Below are positions 11,140 to 23,217 of a DNA stretch of 64,000 bases, piece by piece. A program made the position numbers and the translations under genes. A model generated the notes under the pieces. The model was not told the origin of the DNA, did not search any database, and saw nothing but the letters and a program-made list of their open reading frames with translations. This DNA is from Gorsachius magnificus (taxonomy: Eukaryota; Chordata; Aves; Pelecaniformes; Ardeidae): assembly GCA_034008185.1 (NCBI GenBank), contig CM067095.1:249110-313109 (forward strand). Reading direction: 5' to 3'. Positions within the stretch are counted from its first letter, which is position 1. The number at the start of each line of letters is the position of its first letter.

Positions 11140-14100
11140 GTGTTCCCTTCAGCTACTAGGTAGTGAATATCAGCTCTTGTTCTGTAAGAACTGCCACGCA
11201 GGATCAGACTGAAGGTCCACATAACGAGTTTAAACACTGGTGGGTATGAGATGTTTAAGGAACCAGGATGTGCAGGGTGAACATTTTCCTAGCAAACGTT
11301 TCTACCTGACAGTTGTCAAAGGCGTTCAGGGGCTTTCTGACCTAGAGGTTGCATCTTAGCTGTTCTATCTTTATTATCACTGACGGAGTTCTCCTCAAGA
11401 ACTTAATCATTTCTAGCCCATTTGTCCTATAGAGCCACAACGCTTAGTAGAATTTAGTTTCGTACTTTTTCTAAATGTTGTGTGGAAAACCCTAACAAAA
11501 CAGGGGTTTATTCCCGTTACCACGGTAACTTTCAGGTAGTGTTTTGCTGGACAGCTCCCCTGTGGGTTGGGCAGCGCCGGTGGGTCCCGCTGGCGTCACG
11601 TTGCTGGGCTTTTGGGATTAACTCAGGACAGGAATTCTGGACAGATTCTCTTATTTTTATTTTCTTGTTATTGTTTCTCAGATCATAATTCAGTCTTCGT
11701 TGGTCCAAAATAAAAAATGATGGTCCCCCTTTGCTTTTCTTTTACCAGATGGGTAGGAACTGCTGAGCAAACGATCTAATGTTAGATTCCATTGTAAACG
11801 TAACCTTTAGCCTCCCTCGTTATCGCACAGGAGTACACGTGAGCTTCTTGATTATCTTGTGGTTTTCATTGCGTGGGTGTCTTGCTTTTGCCTCTGCTAG
11901 TTCTCCTGCAGTGAGCCCTAGCGTTAGCAGAGGTTTGTAGTCACTAATAGCAATTTATTTTAATGACGGTTTCCCTGAATCCTCTCCTATGCCTTTAGAA
12001 ATGTGTGTCAAGCTTCAAGGCCTCTTGCTCATTTAAATCTTTGTAAGGCACATGGGCTAGTAGTTTCACCCCAGAGAATTCAGATGTGCTACGTGCTCAT
12101 GTTTATTTTATATTGATACCTTTTGTTAAGTTACCATTGTTACCAGTGTGTTCAAGGAAATTACTTTTTATCCTTAGTATGGTGGATATGAAATGCATGC
12201 AACTGTATTTCAGGGAGTAAATTTTTCATGATTATAGCCTATGGGTACTAAATAAAAAATGTCAGCTTCTTGGATTTGGTTGCACTACAAAAGTGTGCCT
12301 AGAAATAACGGATTTTGTGCCTGTTTGGGAAAGGACAGCTACAGCACTGAACCCTCCTAGGCTTATAGCAGAGAATACATGCACTTAGATGCAGAGGGAA
12401 ATGTTTGGTATTGCTATGTACAATCACAAAGGCTTTGGAAAGCTGTAACAGACCACGGAATGCAACAGAAAAGGAATGCGAATGCGAGGAGTGTGTATAG
12501 TAAACAAGGCTTTTTAAGCAACCTGAATTAATGTTGCAGAGAATAAAAAAGAAATCAGTTTGCCTGTATGATTTCATGCCCTCACACGTTTGTTCTGCTT
12601 TGTCTCACACGTGGGCTACACTGAAGGACGACACTGATTCTGCAGTCTGTATAGGGAGGAGGAGTAAGCACCAGAGCTATTTGTTAACGATCCAAACCAG
12701 CAACTCGGCTCTGGCTGAGAAACATCTATTGTCTCTTACGCTCTCACACGGTTTCTTCTCCTAAATACTTCTGCTTTTTTTTTCTTTTTCCTCCTGTCTC
12801 CCCACACAAAATTGTGCTTACACTAGGCAAAAAAAAAAATCACTGAAAAGTAATTTAGAGTGCTCAGTGCTATTAAGTACAGCAATAAATAATTGCTGGA
12901 GCTATAAATATTTTTATGCATTTGGAAATAGATTGCGCATTGTGTTAGTTTTGGTGCTTAATAAAAAGGGAAATTTAAAATTTGAAAATAACCATCTGTA
13001 TTTCACTAATTAAAAATCTATTGTAGCTTCTGTGAATTCATGTTTTATAAAATCACACTGTAGAACAGAAAGAAGCAACTTGGAAGGTAGCAGATCTGTG
13101 AATCTGTTCTATTACACTAACTCTTTTCCAGTAAGGTAATTATGGTGATCTGGTCTTTCAATTTCTGAGGCCTATGAAGGGGCTTCTATGTTAATTTAAT
13201 GTTTTGCATTTTATCACAGTAAAGATAAAGGAGGTGGTGTTTATGTTCTACTTTAGGTGCCTCTGAGACTGTCTATGCATTGCCTCAAACCTCCAAAATC
13301 CTCACAGTACACCATCCTGAAAGTTTGTTACCTAATTATTTCCAGTCCCTCAATGTCTGAATGAAACCCTAGCCTCTTCCGCTGAATCGAGAATAATTAT
13401 AACTGGGAACCAGTATACTTGTTAGAAGTGAACAGCAGCATTGCTCGAGGATTCACACTTCAAATAATGTGTAGCCTTCAGGTTCTGTCTAAGACTGTGT
13501 TTGAGAAGCTTGCTCTGAAGATGAGGTACTTGCACGTGTATGGGAGCTTCATCGACTGTCTTTAGTATAGCCACCTCATTAAAAGATGGAAAAACACATA
13601 CCATTTGTGATCGAGAGGTACAAAGACCTTATTGCTGGTAATACACAGGAACCAGGCACAAGAACACTTTATTAGTCTTGGAATATTCCCAACTGCTAAA
13701 TATCTAAAAACATTTGAACAATATCTAATAGGTTTTCATTTTACTTGCAAGCAACTACAGGATATTAATATTTCTCTAGTAATGTAGAGACAGCTAAATT
13801 TGCAGTTAAGAATTTGAGCAGATGTCCAAAACAACTGGCTTCTAAAAACTAAAGCTCTCCCAGTCACTTGCACCATCAAAAGTTGTTTTGTTTTTTATTC
13901 CCCCCTCACAAAAATTAACCATCTGCTCATTGGATGTGTTACAAGTGGAAGAGTTGAAATGGAGCTGGTGTGGCTTGCAGCTTTTTGGCAGATGCTGAGA
14001 GGCTTAAGTAGGGTCTAGTAGTACTTTTTCAGTAATAATAAGTGGTATAGACAGGCCTGTGTCAGAAATAACATAACCATGTGAGAACTATTTACAGTCC

Positions 14101-14283
14101 AACAATGCCTATACTGCACGCATAGCAAGCTTAATATCCAGCAAGGAGGCCTCTACCACATGTGGCAGGCATGGTAAATACTGAAGACCATTGGAAGACT
14201 ATTGTGAAATTTCTGTCACTCGCGCCAATACAAAACTCAGCCCTCTGCAAACGTTAAGGCTATATCCCACGCTCATTGTAACG
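11140..14283. other. Non-coding, intron-like sequence
   Basis: No reading frame or repeat I can support. A 44-base module at 11999-12042 has a strong acceptor (CCTATGCCTTTAG) and a GTAAGG donor, but two frames are open and neither is distinctive. Confidence 0.5.
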
Positions 14284-14352
14284 TAGAATCACAAAATCTT
14301 AGAATGCTTTGGGCTGGAAATTACCTCTAAAAACCATCTAGTCCAAACTAGA
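14284..14352 (-). mobile_element. CR1 LINE 3' fragment
   Basis: Plus strand reads TAGAATCACAAAATCTTAGA, then GGGCTGGAAATTACCTC and CCATCTAGTCCAAAC, the reverse complement of a diverged CR1 3' end. The element is sense on minus and severely truncated. Confidence 0.8.
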
Positions 14353-17149
14353 AAGCAAATGGGTGGTGTAGATGCTTTGCATCTGCATGAGGTGTGTAAT
14401 TTTTGGAGCAAGCTGGTCTACCTAAGATACGGAGGAGATTTTATAACTGAAAATTTTTCATTTCAGCGCCTGACTGGGAAGTGGGCCGAGACCTATGCAT
14501 TCAGTATGCAATTTTCTGGCTATGATGACTGAAGAGCATATGGGAGGTGCGTTCTGGTGCCTAATGTTTCGTGGCTAAACCCTCGTTAGGGGCATCTTAA
14601 GACTACAGGAAGTGACAGCTTTCGAGATACTGCCAATAAGCTTCAGGCAGCCGCAGGTTAACCTGCAGTCTGCTTTACAAATATGTTTCAGATATCTTTG
14701 ATTGTCAAATACCTCTCCAAGATGTTCTGAAAAGTAAAAATCAAGGAAATACATTTTCCGCTTTAGATTTTTGTTATTGTTCTAACTGTCAGTGAACTGA
14801 GGGAACCTGCTGATGCATTTCAAAGGATTAATTGAGATAATTTTTTAATTAGTATGATTGGACATAATTATAAACTTAGCTGGGAAAAAAATGGAATCTT
14901 CACAGGATTCTTACTATGTAACTACAGAGTAGCTGACGCTGAATAACCATTAGTACTTGGAACACTGACACTATTCTGAGAGATAAATATACTAAATGGA
15001 AGTGACCTTGATTTTGAAATGATCAAGGGTAATTGCTAATAGAGAAGATGATGATTTAGCTGGTACCTACGTGGTCCTCAGCTGTCACAGTGACAGCCAA
15101 GCCTGTGGTGAAGGAGAATGCCTCTTGGGGCCTGTGGAGAGAAGTGGGTGGGCACAGCTCTTCCATGATGGCCTTGTTAGCCCCTTCTATTTTGCTGTAG
15201 CCATTCCAAGAGGGAAATTAATGATGTTGGGCTATGTCTCAATCTAGGGTTGCTGCATTGCATTCTAATTAAACACATTGGTGCTCCATCTCTTAAGATC
15301 ACAGGATAACTTTTCTTTAAACCTTCTATAAAGACTCTGTCAGGAGTAACTTGCCATGAAAACAGGTATAGAACTAGAATTCAGGAAGACAAATTCCATT
15401 CCTCTGACAAGTACTTTTTTCCTTGGATTGCTGGTACAAGTGAGGAAGGACCAGAAATACTCAGAACTCCACAAAGTGTTGTTTAAACAAGCAAGACCCT
15501 GCAGCAGTAAGTCTAGGAGTGCAAGGTTGACCCTTAGGATCTCTTCCTTATTTCAGCGTCCTTTACATCTGGTATTTCTAAGGTCCTTTACTTCATCTGC
15601 AGCTGGGATTCTCTGTGTAATGTGTTTGTTTCCCTACCCAAAGTGAAGAAGAAAATACATAATCACTGGAGTATTGTATGTGACAATTAATTAATCGGAG
15701 TTTTTTCTGATTGGAGAGTTAGTATAAACAAAGCATCTATATTTCCGTGTGGAAAGCACTGCATAGTTCTAAATAAATAGCACATCTTTATGAATACAAA
15801 GCAAACGATTCAGTTTAAACACTGGTCATCTCTGGAAAAAAACCTAAAATAGTCATCCATTATGTGACATAATAGTGGGTGAAAAGGAACTTTGCAAGGT
15901 GAATCAGTATGGTCAGAATAAATTTTAAGCTGATCAGTGGATAGTGGATCTGTTTCAAGTAGTTATTACAAGTGCATGGAAATCTGTTTCATCTGACTGC
16001 TTTGGCACTTCCCAAACAATCCACAGAAGCTGTTTGCTCTTCCATAATGTTACTGTGGATGCTCATCAGTATGTGGCATGATTTGGTGTCTAGGGACATC
16101 CTATGTGGAGTGCAGCACTTGGAAAAAGAGCTTCTGTGTGCTATGTTTTCCGATCAAAAAGAAATTTCAGAAGAAGCAGAAATGATTACTACTTCCAATT
16201 TTTAACGTCTCAAACACCAATCAAGCAAGGTGTTTAAGAAGAGGTTGAAAAAACTTTGTTAAATACAGTTCAGGCATACAGATGGCCTCTCAAAGGCAAT
16301 TTCAGAAATATTCTTCTATTATTTTTACTCTTTCTACCTGTTTGTTATTCTAATTGATAGCCTTTTTATCTTTCTTACTGTTGTGGTTTAACCAGGACAC
16401 TTAACATTATGTATTCGTTATCTTCTCTGAGGTCTGTTTTAATTGCACAAAACTTGATTGACTGCTGCAGCCAGTAGCCTCTCCACTGCTTGGTGGAATG
16501 AAAGAATTACTCTGTGTCTTGAATTTACACTTCTGTAAATGCATCCTGTAAAGGGAGTGCCCTTTTTTGCTGTAATATCGCATTCTTAGTAATCAATCTG
16601 CGATATCTTGTTTTAAATTTTCAGTTAGTACCGCTGCATAGCCAGTTTTTTGTTTTATTTTTATTTACATATTTTTTTCTTCATGGAAATATAATATTTT
16701 ATCTCTTATTAAATTCTGTTGATTGTTTTTAATAGCAATTTGTAATTTTACTTAAAATATCCTCTATTCTGACCTTGTGTCTGGTAGTGCTTTTAGTTTT
16801 GCCTAGCTTGTCATAATTCACAAACTGATAAAAATGCCCTCCATTTTATCACATAAGCTGTTTGCCTACGTATTGATTAATTACCGATCAAGTGTAACCC
16901 TCCTCACTTCTCAGTGGGGGTACTTTCCAGCTGGGTAGTGAACCGTTTTTGGATAACCATCTGCCTGCAGCTTACCAGCATCATTGCATTGGGCTGCTTG
17001 GCCGTACTTCTCTTAAGTTCGACGCACCTACAGTATTGTCAGAAAGCCCCACTACAATGCGAGTGCAACACCTACTGCAGATTTCTTCTCCGCAATGCTG
17101 TTATCTGCCCATTTCAAAAAAAGAGCTATTAGAGCTAGAGGTAATACAG
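14353..17149. other. Non-coding, intron-like sequence
   Basis: AT-rich sequence without recognisable genes or transposons. It contains one possible splice module at 15441-15506. Confidence 0.5.
15441..15506 (+). CDS. Candidate internal coding exon, unknown gene
   Basis: Ends at CTGCAGCA followed by GTAAGT, a strong donor. The preceding acceptor sits in CCTTGGATTGCTGGTACAAG and is only moderate. The suitable frame enters and leaves in phase 1 with 21 codons (RKDQKYSELHKVLFKQ, then ARPCS). Phase is compatible with 9728-9801 upstream and 17813-17911 downstream. Short and weak on its own; possibly a pseudo-exon. Confidence 0.2.
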
Positions 17150-17350
17150 TGGAAAGTGTGTTGGGGTGTAGAAAGGCTTTCATGTAGGGAGATGCTAAAT
17201 ACACTTGGACTGTTCAGCTCAGAAAAAAGGTAACTGGGATAATCTGAAAAAGGTCTACAAACTCATCAGTGTGTACAGAATAAAAAAAAGAAATGGTTAT
17301 TTAGGGGTTTTCATAGTACAAGAAGAATAGGGAGATGATTAAGCAATAGG
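17150..17350 (+). mobile_element. Old, diverged CR1-like LINE fragment
   Basis: Contains GGACTGTTCAGCTCAGAAAA followed by GGTAACTGGGATAATCTGAA and GGTCTACAAACTCATCAGTG. These match in order the CR1 block that normally reads 'gactgttcagcctggagaa ... agagg ... gacct ... gtctac'. Many substitutions and small indels suggest an old copy. The edges are approximate. Confidence 0.65.
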
Positions 17351-17812
17351 ATGGAACGTATTAATTCTAATGCTATCAGAGCATTTTAGGTATTTTCTGA
17401 TAACTGGAGGACTGCAAGTGAGAGGAAGCAGGCAATGGGGGTTCAAAGTCAGGGTAGCTCAAGTGGCAAATGAAAGAAAATATCTCTTTCAATTACCCGC
17501 ATATAATAAGTGATGTAAGGGCTGAATCTCAGGGCTGTAATTGGCGTTCAGGTTGCATGTGTGGAAAATGCAGTGGTTTTTGCACACACAACTTAATTGC
17601 ATGGTGGAGTATGCTAAGATGGGATGTTGGAGAAGCCTGTGGAAGTATTTGGGTTCCGCTGTTAATTAGATAAGCTCATAGATGAGGAGACTATTGAAGA
17701 GCATGACACGTAATTGTCCAAATGTATCTTAGGAAGTCTCAGAAATAGGAGGTTGCCAGGAGCTGGCTGAGTGTGTTGCGAAGGGTTGCTTTATACTTGC
17801 CTTTATTTGTAG

Positions 17813-17911
17813 GCATCTTCAAGCCACCACTGTCAGAGCTAAGCTGTGAGATGGATAGACTTGAGTCTAACCCTGCAGCAGTCTTTCAGTTCAGGGCTGT
17901 CCACCTCACAG
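17813..17911 (+). CDS. Candidate coding exon with near-ideal splice sites
   Basis: This exon-like module has the best splice sites in the window. The acceptor is CTTGCCTTTATTTGTAG, and the donor is CCTCACAG followed by GTGAGT. Two frames hit stops inside; the third is open for 32 codons, enters in phase 1 and leaves in phase 1 (IFKPPLSELSCEMDRLESNP, then AAVFQFRAVHLT). The next strong acceptor on plus, at 18543, begins a segment whose long open frame needs exactly phase 1. I do not recognise the peptide. It could also be a non-coding RNA exon. Confidence 0.35.
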
Positions 17912-18543
17912 GTGAGTCAGTCGGTCGTGGGCATTTGATCTTGGTATACATCTGCCTTTCTTTGAAAGCTTTTGAAAGATGTAGTTATGACTGAACACAA
18001 ACATTTCTCAGAGAATAGAATTATTTTCCTTCTGATTTGCCCTACAAGGCAAAACCTATTTTCTTAAGTGCGCTAAAGAGCCTCCTCGTTGCTGAGACCA
18101 TGGTAAGTAATGAGTTACATGCAAGATGAGCCATTGATCTCATCTCCAGAGACCAATAAATCTGTACTGCATCGCCTACTATTACCCATAGCAAAGGAAA
18201 ACAAATACATGTTTTTGGGGAAATGCAGATTTTCCAGTTTTCAGGTTGTTGAAGAGTTAAAAACTCACTGTGAGTAAAACAGAAAAGGCGTGCTCTGTTC
18301 AGAGAGGTTACGGCCTTGTGCAAAGAGAAAAGGTTTACAGGCAGGATAGAATATGAGCAATTTAGGAATGGTTTGAAAACTATTTTCAAGGTGTTGGGAA
18401 GTAGAATGGGTGCAAGTGGGAGAGAACACCGCTTGATAGATGAAGCATTAAATAAAGTTTTGCAAGGGGAAAACCTCTGGGGTTGGAAGGTAGCCCTTCC
18501 TCCCCATGGGGATTCTGAGGCTCTGTTTTGGTGGTCTGTGCAG

Positions 18544-19118
18544 CAGAGGCTGAGCTTTGGCACGCTGAAGGGTGCATGATGTCATCGGATGCAAAACATA
18601 TGCGTGGAGAGCTAGCAAAGGCTGTTCACGCTACAGTGCGCTGCCAGATGTGTGTGCTGGAATGCGCTTTGAGAAATGGAAAAACCATCTTTATAAAGAT
18701 ACTAAGAAATGATACAGGAATGTCCTGTACCGAGCCTGGTCTCAGCTGCAGTATCTGCCGAGTACAAATACGCTCTGTGGGGCTTCTCGCTCCTAAACCC
18801 CAGCTTTCTGCTCCCGGGAGCAGTTCCTATAGAAGGCCTTGTTCAGCATTTTTCTGTTCTTCAGGGATGACATCTGAGAAGCTCCTGTTTTATCTAGAAA
18901 ACATATCTAGAGCTTCTTGCTATGAATTATTTGCAGCAGATGAGAATCAAAGGAATCCATGCACTCCAGTTTCCCATTACGAATGGTCCCACCATCGTTA
19001 CAGCAGAGGCTCCTGGTGCCAGCCACTGTCCTCTTTACTGGTGGACAGCTTGCTCTACAGATTAACAGGCTTCCAGGGATTATTTGAATCTTACTCAGCG
19101 TTGCTTCACATGCAATAA
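18544..19118 (+). CDS. Candidate terminal exon of a plus-strand gene
   Basis: After the acceptor GTTTTGGTGGTCTGTGCAG, a frame stays open for about 190 codons, one of the longest outside GC-rich sequence here. Entered in phase 1 it joins in frame to 17813-17911. The stop TAA at 19116 overlaps an AATAAA signal (19114-19119), followed by a G/T-rich element (GGTGGGTTTACGTTTTTCTG) as expected downstream of a cleavage site. That would leave almost no 3' UTR, which is odd for a coding gene. The peptide is cysteine- and serine-rich with no domain I can name. It may instead be a non-coding RNA terminus. Confidence 0.3.
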
Positions 19119-21767
19119 AACCAAAGGTGGGTTTACGTTTTTCTGTACTTCAGGGGGACAATACAATTTCATTCTAAATTTTGAGGTCAACTAAGAGTAT
19201 TTGTATTCAGTACGGTGTATGTTGCCTGGTCATCGGCATACAGAGAGTTAAATTTAGCTTTGCTTCTCCTTCCTTTTGCACAGGCTCTGCTAGATTAAAG
19301 GGAGGAGGGGAGCTGCTAGAGGGCAGCAACAGGAGAACACCTACAGAAAGTCAGGAATTCCTTATCCAAAGGGGATAGCATTTCAGGCTTGTGATATTTT
19401 TTTTCTGTTTTGTATATTTGTGCTATTTTTTATGTTTACTGATGGGTTTTCCTGCTAAAAGGATTACTGCTAACTAATGCTATTGTAATCTTGCTGGTCT
19501 GTGTACAAGACTACAAACAAATCTCCTATAATCATTACGCAGATAAATCGCTACTCTGGCACGTTGGAACGGTGCCGTTTCTGAACGGTCGGTTTACGAT
19601 GTGCTCTGATCGTTGCCTCAGAGGAATGTGAAAGCTGTGACTTGCTGGGGGATTCGTATTTGATACTTGTTGAGTAGAAGTCATTCTGCTGCTGCGTTTT
19701 GAGACAGTGCACTACAACAGGGATCTGCTTCCCTCTGTTTGGGATGCTTGAGCATTTCTGCCATGCAAATGATAACGAGCAGCAGGCAGAGACCGTGTCA
19801 GCGGTGCGCACTGCTGCTTCTCCAGCTTGATAACTAAGGAGGCAAATTATGTTCTGTGCCATTTCAGTAAGGAAGAGCACAGTCCTGTAAATACCACGGT
19901 GCTTGGATAGACACGATAAATCTCCCAGACTTCAGACCCTAGGGCATAAACTTTTAACAAGTGGCATCCAAAAGGAGTCGTCTTCCTCATGTACAAGGTA
20001 CATGATTTGCTGTAGTCTTCATTCTGTAGGAGGAAGATCTCCAAGAGGTATGTTTGCAGACTGATAGGACTGATTTTGGCTGTTAAGTCAGAAGGATCAA
20101 GACCCAGCAAACTACATAACAGACTTATTAGGCCAGACTATAAGATTTAGCAAACAACTTGTCTGACCTGGTACGTGGTTCCTGCAGCAGCTCAGTCCAG
20201 TCCAGCAACAAGATCTCCTTTTTCCTTTTTTTTTTTTTTTTTTTAATTAAGGTTGTAATATTTGGAATAAATCATTGGAAAACCTTTTAGTTTTAGGGCT
20301 TTAAAGTTATCTTTTAGGCCTAAGCCTTTCCACAGGTTAATTAGAAGGGATTTTTAACCAGAAGGATAATAGTAAGCTTCTCTTCAGTGTAAACATGAGC
20401 TTATTGGCAGCACTTTACCTAAATTATGATATGTACAGAACGGCAGTCGGGTAGCGATGTGGAAAGCTGACAGTCACTCCATTCCTGAAAGCCTCCTACG
20501 TTGTCATGTAGCAGAGAGTAAAAGTCTGCGACCACGCAGAGAGAATATATCAAACCATTTGTCTCTCTTTTGCCTGTCATCGCTTGTATATGCAGCACAT
20601 ACAGAAGGCATCGTACATAACAGTAAAATTCAGGATCTATAGGGCCTTTTCCTCTCTCCTAGATCTCAATCGTTTGCAAAGTTTTTACCTCGTTCTTGCC
20701 CTTTCTTATTTTTGCTTATACCAGGCAAGTAATTCCTTCCCGTACTTGCTCTTTTAATATTTCTGACACACATTCAATACCTGCGGTCAGAGCTATTGTA
20801 TGTCCGGTTAAAGACTTGCTACAATCCTTTTTCCATATATAATTCCTTCATTATGTTTTCAGTTCTAGTTGTATTTTCTGTGCTGCTTCTGGATTACCAG
20901 TAACTTGCTGGTGAAGTGCTCGGGAACAAGGGGAATAGTGAAGCTGTCTTACAACTGGAATAAAATGTTATCGTGCTCGTCCCATCCATGATGGAATCTA
21001 TGTAGTGAGGGACTGCAATGGTTTGTTCTGCAGCCATGCTGCATTCCTACATAGGATGGGTTAACTTCTGGTTATAATTCTTCTCTCTCGTTCAGGTCTC
21101 AGTTGCTCTGCACTTGGTTCTGCCATTGCGTAGCAAGGTTTAATTGGTTTGCATTAGCAGAATTGTTGATGCTAAACTGCCGATGACTGATTTACGCGTG
21201 GCCAGAAAAGAATTTTTTTCAGAAGTGACCAAGAAGGTTTTTACTCCTTTGTTCTTTTTTAATTTGCTCATACTGACTGCGTTCAGCAGTTGTTGGAGCT
21301 GGATAACGCCTTGGTTTCTATGCATACTAATGCTGAAGTCATGTGAGCCTGGAGCTGCCAGTCATTGTAACGGTTACTTCTGTCTAATTGTATGATTATG
21401 GGAATTAAGGAAAGGAAACAGTGTAAGGAATTTTACCGTTAATATGCTTGCTTAAAGCTGGCTTTGGAAAGGAGATACGGCCGTGTTTTCCCCCACCAAT
21501 GCTCTGTCTTCAAAAGGAAAAAAAATTCTTTGCCTTGAGTTACTCATAGTTTTATAATGTCCAGAGCATAAACCAGCTCTTTTTTTAATGGCCAGACTTA
21601 TTTTAAAGGTCAGTCTGTAAACTTAGCAAATACAAGAAATTACCGATCCGTTCGTCTAATGACGGAACTTTACTTGTAATGGCATAGTTCGAAAAAATCG
21701 CTGCCGACTACTGATCTGCATTGCAATGTGCTCTGTGTTATCGTGGTGCCAGCTCAGTGTGGTTTGC
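19119..21767. other. Gap between two convergent candidate genes
   Basis: No gene seen. It holds a 19-base T run at 20226-20244 and ordinary AT-moderate sequence. If the models on each side hold, this is the intergenic space between two 3' ends. Confidence 0.45.
20226..20244. repeat. Poly(T) tract, 19 bases
   Basis: An uninterrupted T run after CCTTTTTCC. It may be the reverse complement of a retroposed poly(A) tail, but no element is recognisable beside it. Confidence 0.85.
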
Positions 21768-21773
21768 TTTAAT
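21768..21773 (-). terminator. Possible poly(A) signal (ATTAAA) of the minus-strand model
   Basis: On minus, ATTAAA lies about 70 bases beyond the stop codon of the proposed terminal exon at 21846-22231. ATTAAA is the commonest variant of the vertebrate poly(A) signal. No clear G/T-rich element follows, so support is modest. Confidence 0.3.
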
Positions 21774-21845
21774 ATAAAGATTAAAAAAAAGTCTCATATT
21801 GGTTGGATGTCTGAGGGATTGGTGATGTATTATATAGAATTAGGC

Positions 21846-22231
21846 TCACAGGTCACTTGTTTGAAACTGTAAGTTTGTGAAAAATTGCTGGTTACTTGGT
21901 GGAACGGAGGTGCTGCTCTGTTCAGATAGCGTTTGCACGGGAGAAGCTGCATCTTCACCTGGCATTAAGCAGTTCTGGCTGATAGTCCCAGCTGGCTGAT
22001 AGTCAAAGCAGAGGTCATACATGAGATGGCTTGTGGAGCCTGGGCGTTGAGTTCTGCTGTGGATGCAAGAAGCAGTCCTTATTCCGAGGATTTTAGACGT
22101 GTCCCCAGTGATGTTATGGGGAAGCACGTAATGATACTCGGTCTTTTCTGTCTGCTCTGTGCATGTGCAAAGAGCCTCTGTTTTGGGGGAATCCACTGAT
22201 ATCTCACTTTTTTTAAAGGGCAAAATCTGTG
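21846..22231 (-). CDS. Proposed terminal exon (segment 9) of minus-strand gene
   Basis: On minus an excellent acceptor (ACCTTCCTTTTTCTCCAG) opens a frame of 127 codons ending in TGA. It would supply residues 311-437 of the model. The composition is typical of a disordered C-terminal tail, rich in S, T, Q, P and E, starting QILPFKKSEISVDSPKTEAL. No domain is recognised. A 17-base direct repeat (copies at 21975 and 21992) falls inside and is out of frame. The 273-base intron before it joins in phase 1. Alternatives are a decayed gene copy or a chance frame. Confidence 0.45.
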
Positions 22232-22504
22232 CTGGAGAAAAAGGAAGGTAAAATGAGTGCAGGTGACTCTCAAGACTGAGTTTTTGCTTTTGGGTCTGCT
22301 GTGGGACCGCCCCTTGTAATAAATCTTTAGTAAGAAAAGAGGCTAATTTACAAAATAGATTGTGGAGTATGTCTGTTTACATAATCTTTTCGTTGGATTT
22401 TTTCCTTTAAAAAGTCTTTAATGTTTTAGCATCAGTAACCACTTACATAGATGCAGATGGAATATTTTCATATTTTTGGTTCTTGCAAATAGCTTACCCC
22501 TCAC

Positions 22505-22755
22505 CTTTCCTGTCAGGCTTGGATGGAAATTGCTGCATGGTTGACTCCTTCTGTTTCTCCATGTAGAAAAACTTTAGTACCTCTCTAAGCCTTATGTTCT
22601 TCCAGTGTTGGATGCTTGAACACACAAAGTTAAACGAAGCAGCTGTGTTCTGCTGTATTTCTAGGCTGGAGTCGTGGCTGGAGCCAACAGCTGTCCTAGT
22701 TATCCTTGAATACTCTTGCAACTTTATGCTGGAAAATGTCATTTCAAGGCAGGTT
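22505..22755 (-). CDS. Proposed segment 8 of minus-strand gene
   Basis: On minus, acceptor CACACAACACTTCTTCAG and donor GGAAAG followed by GTGAGG bound 251 bases. The frame entered in phase 2 is open for 83 codons and leaves in phase 1, matching segment 9. It would encode residues 227-309, including a basic helical run (WKNIRLREVLKFFYMEKQKE). No family recognised. The opposite strand has a shorter overlapping frame, so the reading is not unique. Confidence 0.4.
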
Positions 22756-23159
22756 CTGAAGAAGTGTTGTGTGATGTAGCAGTGTGTTGGCCTCTTCGCT
22801 GTAGAGCAAAGCTGACTGGGACTTGCCTTGGTCACTGGCAAGTTCTCAACTTCTTATTTTGATGAGCTCCCGTAAGCTTACTGTCCAAAGTAGTGAAGCT
22901 AAATAAAACTGTATGAGAAACTCTTTGTCATGGTGGTGAAGTGTCCTAGGCTGCATCTACATCTGCTCATCTGATAGAGATCCTCCCTTTGTGAAAGAAT
23001 AGGCTTGATGAGAGTCGAGGGTGTGCTGCGCCCCATAGGATTAGGCTTGTCTGCTCACTGTGGACAGATTGTGAAAAGATTGGGGCTGCAAGTGGTGTCA
23101 GTAATGAGGACAATGTAAGTTAAACCTCTACCTGGGTATGCTTCTCCAACAGCCCATGG

Positions 23160-23217
23160 GACTGGGTGATTGTTGTAGGCCCCTTCCAGCTGGAACTATT
23201 CTATTCTAAGAATCTTA
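23160..23217 (+). mobile_element. CR1 LINE 3' end fragment
   Basis: Contains GGACTGGGTGATTGTTGTAG followed by GCCCCTTCCAGCTGGAAC and TATTCTATTCTAAG, a CR1 3' terminus in sense orientation with its short terminal repeat. It lies in the proposed intron between segments 7 and 8 of the minus-strand model. Confidence 0.8.

Noticed and set aside
16971..17140. Splice-bounded plus module with two open frames
   Set aside because: Two frames compete, the donor (GTAATA) is weak, and it abuts an old CR1-like fragment. It does not fit the phase of the plus chain.
18042..18563. 173-codon minus frame
   Set aside because: Antisense to the better supported plus segment at 18544; cysteine- and serine-rich, no matching splice sites.
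22120..22231. T-x-Y-x-x-V signalling-type motif (TEYHYV) in the proposed C-terminal tail
   Set aside because: A six-residue match without a membrane segment or receptor domain anywhere in the model; not enough to call an immune receptor.
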